From the NCBI GenBank assembly GCA_029379385.1, contig CM055610.1, positions 18,067,422-18,131,421 of the forward strand: a stretch of 64,000 bases of DNA, written 5' to 3'. The translations under genes and the position numbers were made by a program. Numbering within the stretch: position 1 is the stretch's first letter; the number at the start of each line of letters is the position of its first letter. Under the pieces are notes generated by a model, which saw nothing but the letters and a program-made list of their open reading frames with translations, made no database searches and was not told the origin of the DNA. The DNA is from Quillaja saponaria (Eukaryota > Streptophyta > Magnoliopsida > Fabales > Quillajaceae). This document shows positions 36,901-49,530 of this stretch, one piece after another.

Positions 36901-39900
36901 ATAATCTCTTACTATATCTTAAATTTATTTAATTATTTTATAAAACTAATTATTTTTTATTTAATAGAATTAAAAAGAAACAAACTCATATACTCAATTA
37001 TGATTTTAAGAAAAACTAAAACTATTTTTAACTAAATCAAAATTACAAAATCAAAATATTATTTTTCAAGCACGTTTATTCCCAACTCTTAGTAACTATC
37101 AAAACATGTTCATTCTCAAACTCTTTAGTCTCCTCTGAATTTTCCTCACACCAAAATATTATAATCAAATGTTAAATTTTAAAAATATTTCTCAAAATAT
37201 TTGTCTTTAATTATTTACTTAATTTTTCATACAATATTAATTTTAATTTATGCATCATTTGACAACTAATTAACTTGCAATATAGAAAACCATAAGCTGT
37301 GGCCGACCAAGTTTCAGGACTTTGACTTACCTACCTCTTCAAGTTGGACCGGTTCCACAAATGCATGAAATTATATATATAATAAAAACAAAAATAAAAA
37401 TGAAAAGAATGAAGATTTAATCAGGTTAATATTTAATTCTAGTATGAGTTCAGTTCCTGAATTGCATTGGAGCCCTTAATTATTACTTTAGAATACAGTG
37501 AACTTTGTATGCATCAAATTAAATAAAGAACAAGTTGTCCTAAAAAAAGGTTGCTACGTCCCATGGTTTAAGGGACATCTCGCAGACAAATATGTTAACC
37601 TAAAATCTTAAATTAAGTGCACATAGTTTAGCAATATTTTTAAAACTTAACGAAGTTACGAAGGTACTCAAAGTATGACATAACTATCATAAATTCTTCA
37701 GCATGTCGAGCGGATATATGTATTACAAACCATCGAAAAGTAAAACAATTTTTTAAAAAGATGAAAGAATTATGATCGTGTGTAAGATTTTGCATGTTGT
37801 GCTGTATATTATATTGATTTAGCTTATATATATATAATTTATAATCATATAGAGTTTATTTTGAAATCAGGTTCTTGTATTAATTACTTATAATTAATAG
37901 GGTTTGTTTAATGATTATTCTTAAAACATTAGTTAAGGTACTGTAAATAAAAAATTTGTAACATTTATAATAATTGATCATAATATGAGTATTTTTTTAT
38001 TTTTTTTAATTAAATGAGAGATAATCATTGATAGGTAAAAGTCTAACGACACTTATATGAGTAACAAAATATCGATATACCATAATTTGATTTACTATTA
38101 TAACATGAACGTTAATTCATTTTTTTCTAACTAAATATTAAGCGCGACTTTTATACATGACATAGAAGTCACTATACATCGATAATCAAATATATTTATC
38201 GATAAAAATATCCACCACATGTATTATATCAATGCAAAAGTTGCTACATATATGATACTTCATATCAAGAAGAGGGAAAAATCAAATTGGTTCCGCTATA
38301 ACTTCCAAAAAATGAGAAACAATAAATTTCATGAAGGAAAAAAAATAAAAATATGTTAGATCAGATTTGAGAATAAGAGTATCATAATCTCTAGATCTGT
38401 CATGAAAATAATCAGATTTGAGATCGATTGATTTATTCAAAACTAATAACTTTTGGTAGTAGTCCTTAAATCAACTTGTTTTGAGAGCGTCTTGAAATAA
38501 ATAAAGGAGGATGGAGTTAGATTTCCAGGAAAAATTCTTTAAATTATAATGTTTTTAATTTATAATTTTTACATACTTATTATATTTTAACAAGTATTTT
38601 AAGACATAGCAACAATCGTTAAAACATCTTAATTAATATAATAACTTTTCATCTACAATTGATATTATTATTTTTAGTTTCTCAAGTTTGCCTGCAAGCA
38701 TGGTTGAATCAATTACAAGTATATATTGAACAGTATGTTTTTTTTCTTTCTTTCTCACTTAGTAATAATTAATTATATATTGACTATTTGTTAGATAACA
38801 AACACATGTAGAACGAACAGTTTATAGTTTAATCAATGATAAATTTTCATTTATTGAAACTTGTGGGAGTTGGATGGAGTCATGTTGGGAGAATATTTCA
38901 AAGTCAGAAACATCACATGGGCTGGCATGCATATAGTAATTAATAAAACCCATAAAGCCAAAACACAAAGGTTGAAAACTTTAATGCAATAATTTCCTAC
39001 TCTCAAAGCACTTTATCAGTTTTATATGAACTAATTTATTGTTAATTTTGAGGTGTCCAAAAATGCCCTCAAAACAGGTTGCAATGCAATATAGGAAGTG
39101 CTTTTTTTTTTCTTTTTTTCTTGAAAACTTCAATAACATTTTTCTTGGTTTTCTAGTTCTAAGATCAGATTGAAAAATTAAAAATTATTATAAAATAAAT
39201 CCAAATACCTCTTACACTTAATTAGCATAAAGTAAAATTTATCATAAGATTTTTAAAACATAGATTAGTCGAAAGGTATATAAATATTTGATATTATCTA
39301 ATCATTAAATTAACAAAAATGAAAATATATGGATCACTAATATTAATCCAATTAATAAGATGTTTTTTATTTTCAAAGAAATATAAATATTATAAAATAG
39401 CAAAAATTATTCTTTATGAACACTCACCAAACATTGTAATTTTTAATAATCTATCATATCGTTATAAAAAAATTAACATGATACAATATATAATCTTGTT
39501 AATTTTTTATTTATTTATAGTACTGATAAGGATATACATACAAGTATTTATATCACAATATATACTTTTCGATAAAAAAAAAATCTCACATCAGGTTTGT
39601 AAAATAAATTATACTTTAATTGGAAATAAATAAAAAATAGTTTAAAAGTTCAGGAGTTGCGTATATGTATAAAGTTTATTGGTCAAGTAAAGAATAGAAA
39701 GAACGCCATACTCTCTGTAATGCACCTACTAGGCTTTTTTTTTTTGGTATAGGAAAGTAGAAAGGTACCCAAGGCACTATAATCATGCTACAACCATCTT
39801 AAAAGAATTTTAAAATATTTGTGGGAGAGATAATCATAAATTTTAAGTGAGAAATCAAAAATAAAAACTTAAAAGATGTATTTGAGAGTAAAAATAAATT

Positions 39901-41097
39901 TATTATTAATTACAGACTGCAATGAAACTCGACTTTCAATTTTTCAAAAAACATTCCTTGAATTTATTTATTTTCACATCAACGTTTAATTTTATAGTGT
40001 ACGTGTTTCGTCGATACTCACACAATTAATGAAGGTCAAACGGTCAACTAAATTTTGCTGCCAGCGCCTGCCTCATCAGTCATCATGTAATTTGTAGAAG
40101 GTGATGTTGATAAAGTCTCAAAACATTATATTATTTTCTTTACTCAAAAAGAAAAAAAGAAGATTATAAAAGAATTTGCTTACAACGAGTGTTAGTCTCC
40201 TTGATTAAAGTTTGTGTAAAAATACTATAAAAATATTTTAAGTATAACTGTTTAGAAAATTTTATATGACAAATTCAAAAGTATTTGGACAAACATAAAA
40301 TTAATAAATTATTTTATTTTATTTTTATAAAAATAAGATATTGAATGTTAAAATTACTAAAAAGATAATTTTAATAAATATTATAGTTATATTTTTTTAA
40401 ATAAAATAATTATTACAATTTATTTTCTAATTTTTTATTTTTTTTCCTGATTTTAGTTTTTAGTCGTTTTTAAGACACTAAAAGCCTATAAAGCTTAAAA
40501 ATACAAATTTTATTACAAAATAGTTTTGTGAAAAAACTTAAATCTAAAAATTATTTTAAAAGTTAAACTAAACAACGTTATATAAGGGACAATTACCTAC
40601 TTTTCAATACAAACTCAATAGTTTATAAGGGATGTTTGACCATTTTCCTCCAAAATGAAATGAATTCATTTTACCATTAAAAAAATGATACAATTTATAC
40701 CCTTTTTCTTCCTTTTTTTTTTTTTTTTTTTACCAAAAACTTATCAAAAGATTGATAAAAATATGAAATTTGAGAATATAAATAGGGTTTAGAATAAATA
40801 AATAAACTATGCTTACTTCTTTTAGGGGTGAAGAGTAAATAATTTTATTAATTTGTTATCAATCTTTTGTTAATTTAATTGATAAAATTAGATTGTCAAT
40901 TTACTAAAAAGGCTGTCCTCACTGTAATTATTTGTAAAAGAATGATGCTACCTTTAATTTGTTGTACTTAAGTCAGCAAATCTTTTATTGATTTATTTAT
41001 TTTGCTAAAAAGTGTTGCATAATGTTTTATCCTTTATTTTAGTTAATTTCAAAACTCCCAACCTGAGTTTTACCAAAGAAAAAAGAGAGAAATAGTT
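33920..41097. other. Gene-poor AT-rich region
   Basis: About 7 kb with no convincing exon on either strand. It contains homopolymer and (TA)n tracts (for example 34764-34789 poly-A and 36330-36350 TA) and the degenerate repeats at 34130-34450. Short open frames here are made of Ile/Tyr/Lys/Phe/Asn codons, as expected from random AT-rich DNA. Confidence 0.6.
34130..34450. repeat. Degenerate tandem repeats of about 60 bp
   Basis: A diverged unit recurs about five times: a TTTAGAGTAnATnnTCAA-type core, then TGTCTGCCAA-like and TTTATGTG-like segments. Cores occur near 34131, 34182, 34230, 34284, 34329 and 34380. This is an old minisatellite. Confidence 0.5.
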
Positions 41098-41232
41098 TTT
41101 GACTTTGTGTGGTTACAGTCAAGGCTTCAACAGTTACAGTAGCAACCGAAGTCTGCAAGATGTTTGTGATGAGGTAGTTCTCAAGCCAATGGAGCAGGAA
41201 ACAGAGAGGAAAATCTCCATCAAGAAGACCAG
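41098..41232 (+). other. Unrecognised exon-like fragment before the aspartic protease
   Basis: A plus-strand frame reads GYSQGFNSYSSNRSLQD, then VCDEVVLKPMEQETERK and ISIKKT, and ends at AG|GTAAAA at 41232. The composition is protein-like with a proper donor, but no joining exon was identified and the parent family is not recognised. It could be a 5' exon of an unannotated gene or a captured relic. Confidence 0.3.
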
Positions 41233-41860
41233 GTAAAATCATACACTCAAATCCTAATTAACTGGTAGTAGCTTAAGCTTAGTATTAAAAATAAAAACTT
41301 TGAAAATTAAAATTGAGGCTACAATTTTATATGAAACCGCGTACATGTTGACTTTATTCACTTTCGATTCAAAGTCTTCAACGTCACCAGGGACACCATA
41401 ACTGACAACCCAGCTCATCTTCTATTTGTTCATTTTGTGTTTGTCTTGCAGCAGCAGAATTTTCCCGTCTCCCAAACATCATTTTTCTTTCAACAATTTT
41501 AATTTCTCGTGCTCTATATATATCAAAGCTTGGATTTTTTTGGAAATTCTGTTTCTGGGTTTTTGCTTTCTGGGCTTAAAAACAAGGTTTGCTTGGTTTT
41601 CATTCATTCCCGTTTTAGCGGAATTTTTAAGTTGGGTTGCTCTATTTCTGGGATTTTATTCATTCTCCATCCTGATTCCCTTTTTTGTAGTGAAATTGAA
41701 AGGAAGGTGTTACCCTTTTTTTTCCTTCCTTTGCAAGTCTAGTGATTTTGGTAACGTTTTCCTCTTTCTGGGTTTTGTCGTTGTCACTTTCTTCTTAATT
41801 CTCTGGAAGTGTGCTTGATGTAGGATTTTCTCTGGAACCAAACAAGAAGAAATTTTTACT
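41233..41860. other. Upstream and leader region of the aspartic protease
   Basis: A pyrimidine-rich, T-rich stretch directly before the ATG at 41861, typical of a plant 5' leader. Hydrophobic open frames here reflect TTT/TTC richness and are not supported as genes. Confidence 0.5.
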
Positions 41861-43567
41861 ATGGTTCTGAAGGTTTCTCTCATTCTGGTCATTCTTCTAA
41901 TAATTTCTGTTGCTTTGGGAGCTATTGCCGGAAGGCATAATCATAATCTTAATTCCAATGGCTCTTCTCTCGTGGGTATCGAATTATCTGATCATATGAG
42001 CTTCAATGCCGGCACGTCTTCAGTGAGTACTGGGTGTGGCCTCTCAAACTCTAAGAAAGGCAGGCATTCAGAAGCAACCATGACAACAGATGAAGAAATT
42101 GATGATGACGATGACGATGACGCTGATGACGACAATGACAGGGAGGCTTTTGTGGCTGCTAAACCAAACAAGCAATCAGTGAAGCTCCACCTAAAGCACA
42201 GGTCAGTAAACCAACAAACTGAGCCTAAAAAATCTGTAGTTGATTTCACACTTAGGGACTTAACCAGAGTTCAGACTCTTCATCGAAGGGTCATAGAGAA
42301 GAAGAATCAAAACACCATTTCTAGGCTTCAGAAAGACAAGGAAAAATCAAAGCAACACTACAAGCAAGTTGTTGCTCCTGCAGCTTCACCAGAATCTTAC
42401 CCAAGTGGGTTTTCCAGCCAACTTGTGGCAACCTTGGAATCAGGTGTCAGTCTTGGCTCTGGAGAGTACTTCATGGATGTGTTTGTGGGTACACCTCCTA
42501 AACATTTTTCTCTCATACTTGATACTGGTAGTGATCTGAATTGGATACAATGTGTTCCTTGTTATGATTGTTTTGAGCAAAATGTACCTTATTATGATCC
42601 TAAAGATTCTAGTTCTTTTAGGAACATAAGCTGTCATGATCCCCGTTGTCAATTAGTTTCTGCACCGGATCCCCCACGGCCTTGCAAGGCTGAAAATCAG
42701 TCTTGTCCTTACTTCTACTGGTATGGAGATAGCTCAAATACCACCGGGGATTTCGCACTTGAAATGTTCACTGTGAATCTTACCACACCTTCTGGGAAGT
42801 CAGAATTCAGGCATGTAGAGAATGTGATGTTTGGATGTGGTCATTGGAATAGAGGCCTATTTCATGGGGCTGCTGGATTATTAGGATTGGGGAGAGGACC
42901 GCTGTCGTTTGCCTCTCAGCTGCAATCTCTTTACGGTCACTCCTTTTCATATTGTCTTGTGGATAGAAATAGTGATACAAATGTTAGCAGCAAATTGATT
43001 TTTGGCGAGGACAAGGGCTTGCTCAGCCACTCCAACTTGAATTTTACTTCTTTTATTGCTGGAAAAGAAAACCCAGTTGATACATTTTATTATGTCCAGA
43101 TAAAATCCATCATAGTTGGGGGTGAGGTACTAAACATTCCAGAGGAAACTTGGCATATCTCTCCAGAAGGTGCTGGTGGTACTATAATTGATTCAGGTAC
43201 TACTCTAACTTATTTTGCAGAGCCTGCTTACCAGATTATTAAGGAGGCATTTGTGAGAAAAGTTAAAGGCTACCCAGTTGTAGAAGATTTTCCTCCTCTG
43301 CATCCTTGTTATAATGTGTCTGGTGTTGAAAAAATGGAGCTGCCTGAATTTGGAATCTTGTTTGCTGATGGAGCTGTGTGGAATTTCCCAGTAGAGAATT
43401 ACTTTATCCAGATTGAACCGGATGATGTTGTTTGTTTGGCAATTTTAGGCACTCCTCGATCTGCTCTTTCTATAATTGGGAACTATCAACAGCAGAATTT
43501 TCACATCCTGTATGATACAAAGAAGTCTAGACTGGGATATGCACCAATGAGGTGTGCTGATGTTTAA
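41861..43567 (+). CDS. Nepenthesin-type (A1B) aspartic protease, single exon
   Basis: A pepsin-fold endopeptidase of the plant atypical group, 568 aa, intronless. A hydrophobic signal peptide spans about residues 1-24. An acidic run of Asp residues lies near 80-95 in the long prosegment. The catalytic motifs are DTGSD with Asp221 and DSGTT with Asp444. The Cys-rich nepenthesin insert follows the first motif, containing CVPCYDCFEQ and further Cys residues, and the C-terminal segment ends GYAPMRCADV. Several Asn-X-Ser/Thr sites fit a secreted glycoprotein. The start at 41861 is directly followed by the signal peptide. The substrate is unknown; relatives act in the cell wall, in stress responses or in defence. 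The closest Arabidopsis relatives are, from memory, in the At2g42980/At3g59080 group. Confidence 0.95.
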   Translation: MVLKVSLILVILLIISVALGAIAGRHNHNLNSNGSSLVGIELSDHMSFNAGTSSVSTGCGLSNSKKGRHSEATMTTDEEIDDDDDDDADDDNDREAFVAAKPNKQSVKLHLKHRSVNQQTEPKKSVVDFTLRDLTRVQTLHRRVIEKKNQNTISRLQKDKEKSKQHYKQVVAPAASPESYPSGFSSQLVATLESGVSLGSGEYFMDVFVGTPPKHFSLILDTGSDLNWIQCVPCYDCFEQNVPYYDPKDSSSFRNISCHDPRCQLVSAPDPPRPCKAENQSCPYFYWYGDSSNTTGDFALEMFTVNLTTPSGKSEFRHVENVMFGCGHWNRGLFHGAAGLLGLGRGPLSFASQLQSLYGHSFSYCLVDRNSDTNVSSKLIFGEDKGLLSHSNLNFTSFIAGKENPVDTFYYVQIKSIIVGGEVLNIPEETWHISPEGAGGTIIDSGTTLTYFAEPAYQIIKEAFVRKVKGYPVVEDFPPLHPCYNVSGVEKMELPEFGILFADGAVWNFPVENYFIQIEPDDVVCLAILGTPRSALSIIGNYQQQNFHILYDTKKSRLGYAPMRCADV

Positions 43568-45306
43568 CTTGTTAGAGTTGGATGATAGGAGAAAAACTGT
43601 AAACATGGTGCGTCAGTAGGGTTATTTTTTGGTTTTTACATAGGTAGTAACATACAAGAAAAACAGGTTCTTTTGTTTTTTCTCTCTCTTTCTTTTCCCC
43701 GTTGTTAGTGAGTTTTTGGTGTATATCATTGATTTCACACAATTCAACTGCTTCATTTTTGAATTAGTTCTCTCTTTTTCTATTGTTCCTTTAATTCAAT
43801 AATCCGATGTCTCTAACATTGTTACTCATTGGGGGTAGCTTAACTGAGAATTGCTGTTATGTAAAAGAAGTTAGGATTTAATAACTGGTAAGGGCCTTAT
43901 ATCATTGTTCCACTTTTCCTTTCTTTGATTTTCTGTTTAACCAAATAGCCCTTATTCCAGCATTCTAGTTTCTTTAAGACCATGCCACCATTAAATATTT
44001 TTTTAACCTGGAATTTGCATTTGGTATATTGTCAAATAGTATATAGGTTAGTTTCTCAGACATTGCTTTATATAATATAATAATGGCTAATCTGTTAGAC
44101 TGTGTCACCTAAAATCTGTATGCATGGAACTAAAGACTAAGTCAAATTGTTCATCTTTTAGGTGATGTGATATGAATGAAACTAATGGATAAAGTCTTGG
44201 TCTTTTAGTATTTTGTTCCTTAGATTTGTGTTCTTTCTGTATCCTTCTTAGAAACTATTCTGGTGTGTTGTTTCGTGGGTTTGAACACATTTGTAGTAGA
44301 TATAAATATGTTAAGGTATTTCTATCTGCCTATGGATGTTAATATGAATATTTTTTTGACATGTAGCTTATGAATATACAACCAATGTTTGCAGGGTTGG
44401 AAGGTTGTTCCAAAATAGTTGAGAATAATGATTCCTGCTTGTGGTCTTGTTATATTTTGCAGTAAGGATATAGATTAACCCATTGCTGCTTGCCAAACTA
44501 CGTTATGTCGAAGCTAGTTCACAAGTATTCTCCCACCTGAGCTAAAAGCTTTTGGGGAAATTAGCTGTACATTTTCTATTGATTAATCTTATTATTCCTC
44601 CCAACTTAAAAGATTTTCTATAATTGGCAAGAAAAAATCCAAAAAATCTCTGACTATAGGGAGAAGTTAGAGTAAGGGTGAGCAAGTACTAAATAATCGC
44701 CCGTCTCTTCAATAATTGAGAACACGATATAATTATTACAAAATATATTTATAAAATAATTTACTTAACTTTTATAAATTACACACACTTATCTTCTATT
44801 TTCGAGAACCTTTAGAAATATTCTCTATTTATGATTTAACAAAATTATATATTAAATAAAAGATCGGTGGAATTTTAATTAAAATCTTGGAAGAAAAGCG
44901 AGTCATTTACTCTATTTTTTCTACAATTTATAGAGAAGTTTTATTTAATTTTTTTTTTTTTTTTGTCAACAAGCCCAAGCTACAAATGCGGCTAAATGAA
45001 ACGCTGCGTTTTAGTGACTGAAGGTTTTTCTTTGTTTAGGGCACACAACTGTATCTGAGTCTCGGTCATCTTCCTTTCAATCTCCATGAGAGGTAATGCT
45101 CAAAACACAAGTGCTTGAAGCTCCATAGCAGTCCCTTGTGCGCTTTTGAGTACGCTGGTTTCCTCAGCTCTAGTTCAAAATAATTCTTTTATCTCTTAAT
45201 TTCTTTAGGATTTCTCTAATGGAAATCAATGGAAACTTGCAGATACAGAGGGAAACGTCCACATTGATGTAAATGAATGAACGCTTGTAGATACACAAAG
45301 GGATTC
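43568..45306. other. Spacer between the protease and the YqaJ-type gene
   Basis: This interval holds the 3' untranslated region of the protease and the promoter or leader of the next gene. No additional exon was seen. Confidence 0.5.
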
Positions 45307-47075
45307 ATGAGAGCTTCTTCTTTCATTAACGGTATCAATTTTTGCTAGGTTCTGTTTTCAAGTTGTTTGTTTGTTTGTTAACTTTCACTGTGCTGATTTT
45401 TTATTTATTTTTAATTCCTTGGATTTCTCAGAGAAGTATGGATTTTCCAATCAGAGAGGATAATGGGACTTTTTTGTTGGTTTCTCTATTGGCTATATGA
45501 ATTGTCTAATTTGTAGTTGTATAAATTTAAAACTTTTTGAAAGGATTCTGCTTTTTAGTTATAGACTAATGGTCTTAGCATTCATGTTGTGGGTGCCAAT
45601 CCATTGAGAGAGCATAGGAGATGTGTTGGTGAGTGTTGACAAAGTAACTGTAAAGAGGTTTATCTGGGAAAAAAGTTTAAAAAAGAAAAGAAAAGAAGAG
45701 CAACTGTAAAGAGATGATTGTGTTGTTACTGAGATAGTTTGCTACAAAAATGGCGTTTAATATACTTTGACTAATTCTTATAATGCAATAAGTTGAACGG
45801 CTTTGAATTTTTTTATTTTTTTATTTTTGTGAAACATGCACAATACAACCAGAGGGAATTTGAATGATGGAAGGGTCTGGCTCTTTTCTTATGTTGATAT
45901 AACAACAATATATAAATTCTAATAGACAAGTCACCATCTTTGAAAAATAGGCCCCTGAAATATTCATGATCATTTAGAATGCCGTTCTTCTTTTTATCAA
46001 CAATCCTTTTATTTTGGTTGTTCTCTTATTTTTTATTTATTTATACTGCAGTAAATAGAGCTTGTAATCTAGTTTAGTTCTCTAGCTGGACAGAGATTTT
46101 CTTTTTCTTGGCAGTGAAGAACTTGCCTTTTCCTTCTGTAATATAAATGTTCCTGTTACAGGTCTCACCAACAAAAGAAACTACAGTAGCCAAAAATTAT
46201 TGAAATCAGGTACTGGAAGGGTTATTACCAGTTGTGAATCTTCTGATAACTGCGCTAGAAGTTTGAGCCAAGGTGGTAGCCTTCCGAAATTTGCATCTGA
46301 TGAAACTTGCTCAATACTTAAATCAAGGGGTCTTCAACACAGGTTCAAAAACTGGAAAGAACTTAGAAAACACAAACTGACTGCTAGTAATTTTGCTGGG
46401 GCTATTGGATTTTGGCCTCGCCAAAGAGTCCAGCTGTGGTTAGAGAAGCTTGGTGCAATTGAGCCATTCTGTGGAAACCTTGCCACTTGTTGGAGCAATA
46501 TCAAAGAAGAGGAAGCACTTGAAAGATACAAGCTGATAACAGGCAATAGTGTCATGTTTCCTGAATTTCAGGTATACAGGGGGAACCCAGAAGATGAGTG
46601 GATAGCTGCTTCACCAGATGGGTTAGTTGACGGGATGGTCTATGACTTGCCTTCACAGGGAGTGCTGGAAATAAAATGTCCATTTTTTAGTGGAGATATG
46701 AGCATGGCTTCTCCGTGGAAGCATATTCCAGTTCACTACATTCCGCAAGCACAGGGTTTAATGGAAATTACCGGCAGGGATTGGATGGATTTTTATGTTT
46801 GGACGCCTAAAGGGAGTAGTCTATTCAGGCTCCATCATGATGCTGAGTATTGGGATATAATGAAAATGGCACTGTCTGATTTCTGGTGGGACCATGTCCA
46901 TCCAGCAAGGGAGTTGTGTAGTAATGCTGTGATTACAAATCCCCTCATTGAATTAAGATCATTCAGGCCAGCGCGCAGGCATGGTTTATGTAGTTATATT
47001 GTTTATGAAAGCAAACGCATCGTTAACGATGCCAGGTTATTGATGCATGAAGTTCATGGGAAATTACAACGTTGA
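45307..47075 (+). CDS. YqaJ-type PD-(D/E)XK nuclease-fold protein, organelle-type leader (2 exons)
   Basis: The fold is that of phage lambda exonuclease/YqaJ recombinase, found in plants as small nuclear-encoded restriction-endonuclease-like proteins. The exons are 45307-45331 and 46162-47075, joined by GT-AG within a Gly codon, giving 312 aa. The first exon encodes only MRASSFIN; together with GLTNKRNYSSQKLLKSG it forms a basic, Ser-rich presequence typical of mitochondrial targeting. The core begins KLTASNFAGAIGFW (the substrate-clamp region). The nuclease residues are Asp161 in SPDG, followed by Glu178 and Lys180 in LEIKCPF. The region around HYIPQAQGLMEITG is the conserved Gln-helix. The active site looks complete, suggesting 5'-3' exonuclease activity in organellar DNA maintenance; that role is inference. 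The tiny first exon is the least certain part. Confidence 0.87.
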
Positions 47076-49461
47076 TGCTTCTAGGTGTTGATTATCTACT
47101 CTTCCAATTCTTGATGTTATTAAGCAGATACAATTCTAATATATGATTCGGTTGTGTGTTCTTTCTTCTTAATAGTGATTTGTCATTGTTCATCTCTGAA
47201 GTTTGATCTATATTTCAACTATATATCTGTATTAGGTGGTGCTGTTCATTAATTTCTGGAGTATGATAATTCCTTTATCCAAATTTCTCAGGAATTGTTA
47301 GCTAAAGTACTAAACAGATTGCCTTTATAGTTTCTTTCTGAAACCTTAGGTATATTTCATGCAATGTATCTGTGAAAGTAAAACTTGTACCAAGCTCACA
47401 TAAATCATAATTAATCTCTTGGGGAGGAGGATTCCATAATTTCATTGATTCATATCTTGTAATTATTGAATTAATAAAAGTCTTTGTTACTCACTGAATG
47501 TTTTGGATGTCAAGGAAAGCTTGAGCATTCTGTGCTTCCCTTCTGTGGACAACCTTTTATATTAAGCTAATTTCAGTATTTTACCACTTCTTTGCAGATG
47601 CAATTTGTTGGTGACATGTTAAGACTACTTAAGATGGTAAGCTTATAAGAATTGCATTGTTCCATAACAATCGCATTTAATTTATTTTATAAAGTTGCTA
47701 CTTGTTGTATTGAGAAATTTGAATCATAAATGCAGGTGAGGTTCACTGTTGCGGACTTCATTGAATTATGAAATATAAAGCAACATGAGTCATGTGTGTG
47801 ATTGCTCTATCTTGATTTGGGGGGGGTGGCAGGGGTTGGGTTGTTAGAAGCATAAAAAGGAAGGTGCAATGGCTGAAGAGAAGTTGAGGGCATCAGCTTT
47901 TAAATTTGTGATGTTCTTGTTCATGCTGATGCTATCTGCAAAGGAGCTGGACGGATCATTCCTACTGCTAGATGGCTCTATGCCTACGCTGGGTAGCTGT
48001 CAGCAAAGCCCTTGCTTCTTGAACCTGTTTACTTGGTGGAGATCCAAGCATCTGAGGACTGAGATGGCTCTTGGGTGGTATTTAGTGTTCTTAACCGGGA
48101 AGTGAACATGTCTTTGAGGAATTGAAGCCTGGTAACCCACTTTTCAAAATCAAGGCTAACCTCCCTGTCATTGTCTCCTTTGGATTCTTATATTGCAGAC
48201 ATGCACCTTGGAGGCAGGCTTCCTGATGGTGTGTGTTTAATCAATGACCCATGGTGTTTAATCAAGTCACCGCTTATTGCAGACTGCAAGACAAAGGGCT
48301 TGAAAGCAGGAGATGACCATGCTTCCTGGGTGCGAGGAAAAGCTATAAATGTTTGATACATTCAAAATGATTCTTGGGGGGGCCTAGTGAGATTTATAGA
48401 TGTTAAAATTTAGCAGTATGTTTGTTTTGCCCCTCTTGATTGGTTTTTCTTTTGTTTTTGGGTTTTGATTGTTGTTTATTTACTATGTAATTTTCATCCC
48501 AGGCCTGTGATGTTGTCAAGTATCCCTTGTTCAGGTTTAGAAGTGTCATTGTAATGTTTAGTTGCATTTGAACGTGTGTTGTTCAAACTATTTATGCAAA
48601 CTCTGGTTGAAGGATGTTATTCTAGCAATTCTATTGACCCAATGGAGTTGGCACACATCCTCTTTACAGCCTAATAAAATTAGAGATTACAAATAAGGAA
48701 ATGTGACAGTGAAAGATGCATTCCAATAATCCTATTGAAATTCCACATCGAGGTATCATTGGAGGGGTAACATAGAATGATAAACGTCCTAATTCTTGTA
48801 ATAGTTGTATGGCATGGAATGTATTCAATAAATCTGTTAATCCAGTTATTGGTTATGTCTATCAATCAAATCCAAAACCGATTTACTTAATTAAAGCAAA
48901 TGAAACCTCCCATAACATAGGAACCATTTAAGCCCCATTTTTAGGTAGAACATAGTCAAATTCAAGAGCTTCAGTGCATCAGAGAAGGATAGTAGTAGTA
49001 ATAGCAACAAAGGGGCAACTGCTAAGCACGGAGGTTAGGACTCAGGGTTGTCTTGAGCAGTGCCAGATCAAGAGCTCTTCATGTCTCTCATGCTTAAACC
49101 TTCCATGTACTTTTGCCTGCAAGCTACCAGGATGAGTTTTATTAGAATTGGGTTTTTAAGAAATTCAAAATTAAACAATCTAAATTTAGTACGAACATCA
49201 AGAGACAGGGTCTCCACTGATTAGAAAATATGAAACAAGACCATCTATTTATGATCCCCATGAAATCATGAATGAATTATCAAAATTTCTGCTAAAATGA
49301 ACTGTGTCCAATTCCTTAATTCACGTCCTTCAATTGAGGCATTTGACAGCCTATGATGAAAATCAATCACTGTCAATTAAAATGAATAGACCTAAAATAA
49401 TGGGACTTTCATGGGAAGCTGATCACTCAATCAACTAAGCAAAATTAAAGGATTTCAGGCC
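47076..49461. other. Spacer with no supported gene
   Basis: Two short plus-strand frames (47869 and 48171) exist but show no domain, homology or splice partners. The region is otherwise AT-rich and noncoding. Confidence 0.5.
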
Positions 49462-49469
49462 TATAAAAA
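49462..49469 (+). promoter_or_regulatory. TATA box of the Pro/Cys-rich protein gene
   Basis: TATAAAAA lies 69 bases before the ATG at 49531, an ideal spacing for a short leader. Confidence 0.65.
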
Positions 49470-49530
49470 CCCTGTTCTGCTCAGCTTCCTTACACCAAGA
49501 AAACAAAGAGTAGGGAAAAAGAAAGCAGCA

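Noticed and set aside
39319..39633. 104-aa frame of mostly Ile/Tyr/Lys/Phe residues
   Set aside because: The composition is what random AT-rich DNA gives; there is no domain or codon signal.
41426..41818. 130-aa hydrophobic frame upstream of the aspartic protease
   Set aside because: A Phe/Leu-rich translation of the T-rich 5' leader, and the gene's own start is at 41861.
42440..42652. 70-aa frame antisense to the protease catalytic domain
   Set aside because: A shadow of a long, conserved sense gene.
47869..48356. Two short plus-strand open frames (78 and 61 aa) between the YqaJ and thionin-like genes
   Set aside because: No recognised domain, no joining splice sites and no promoter signal. 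Likely chance or 3' flank sequence.
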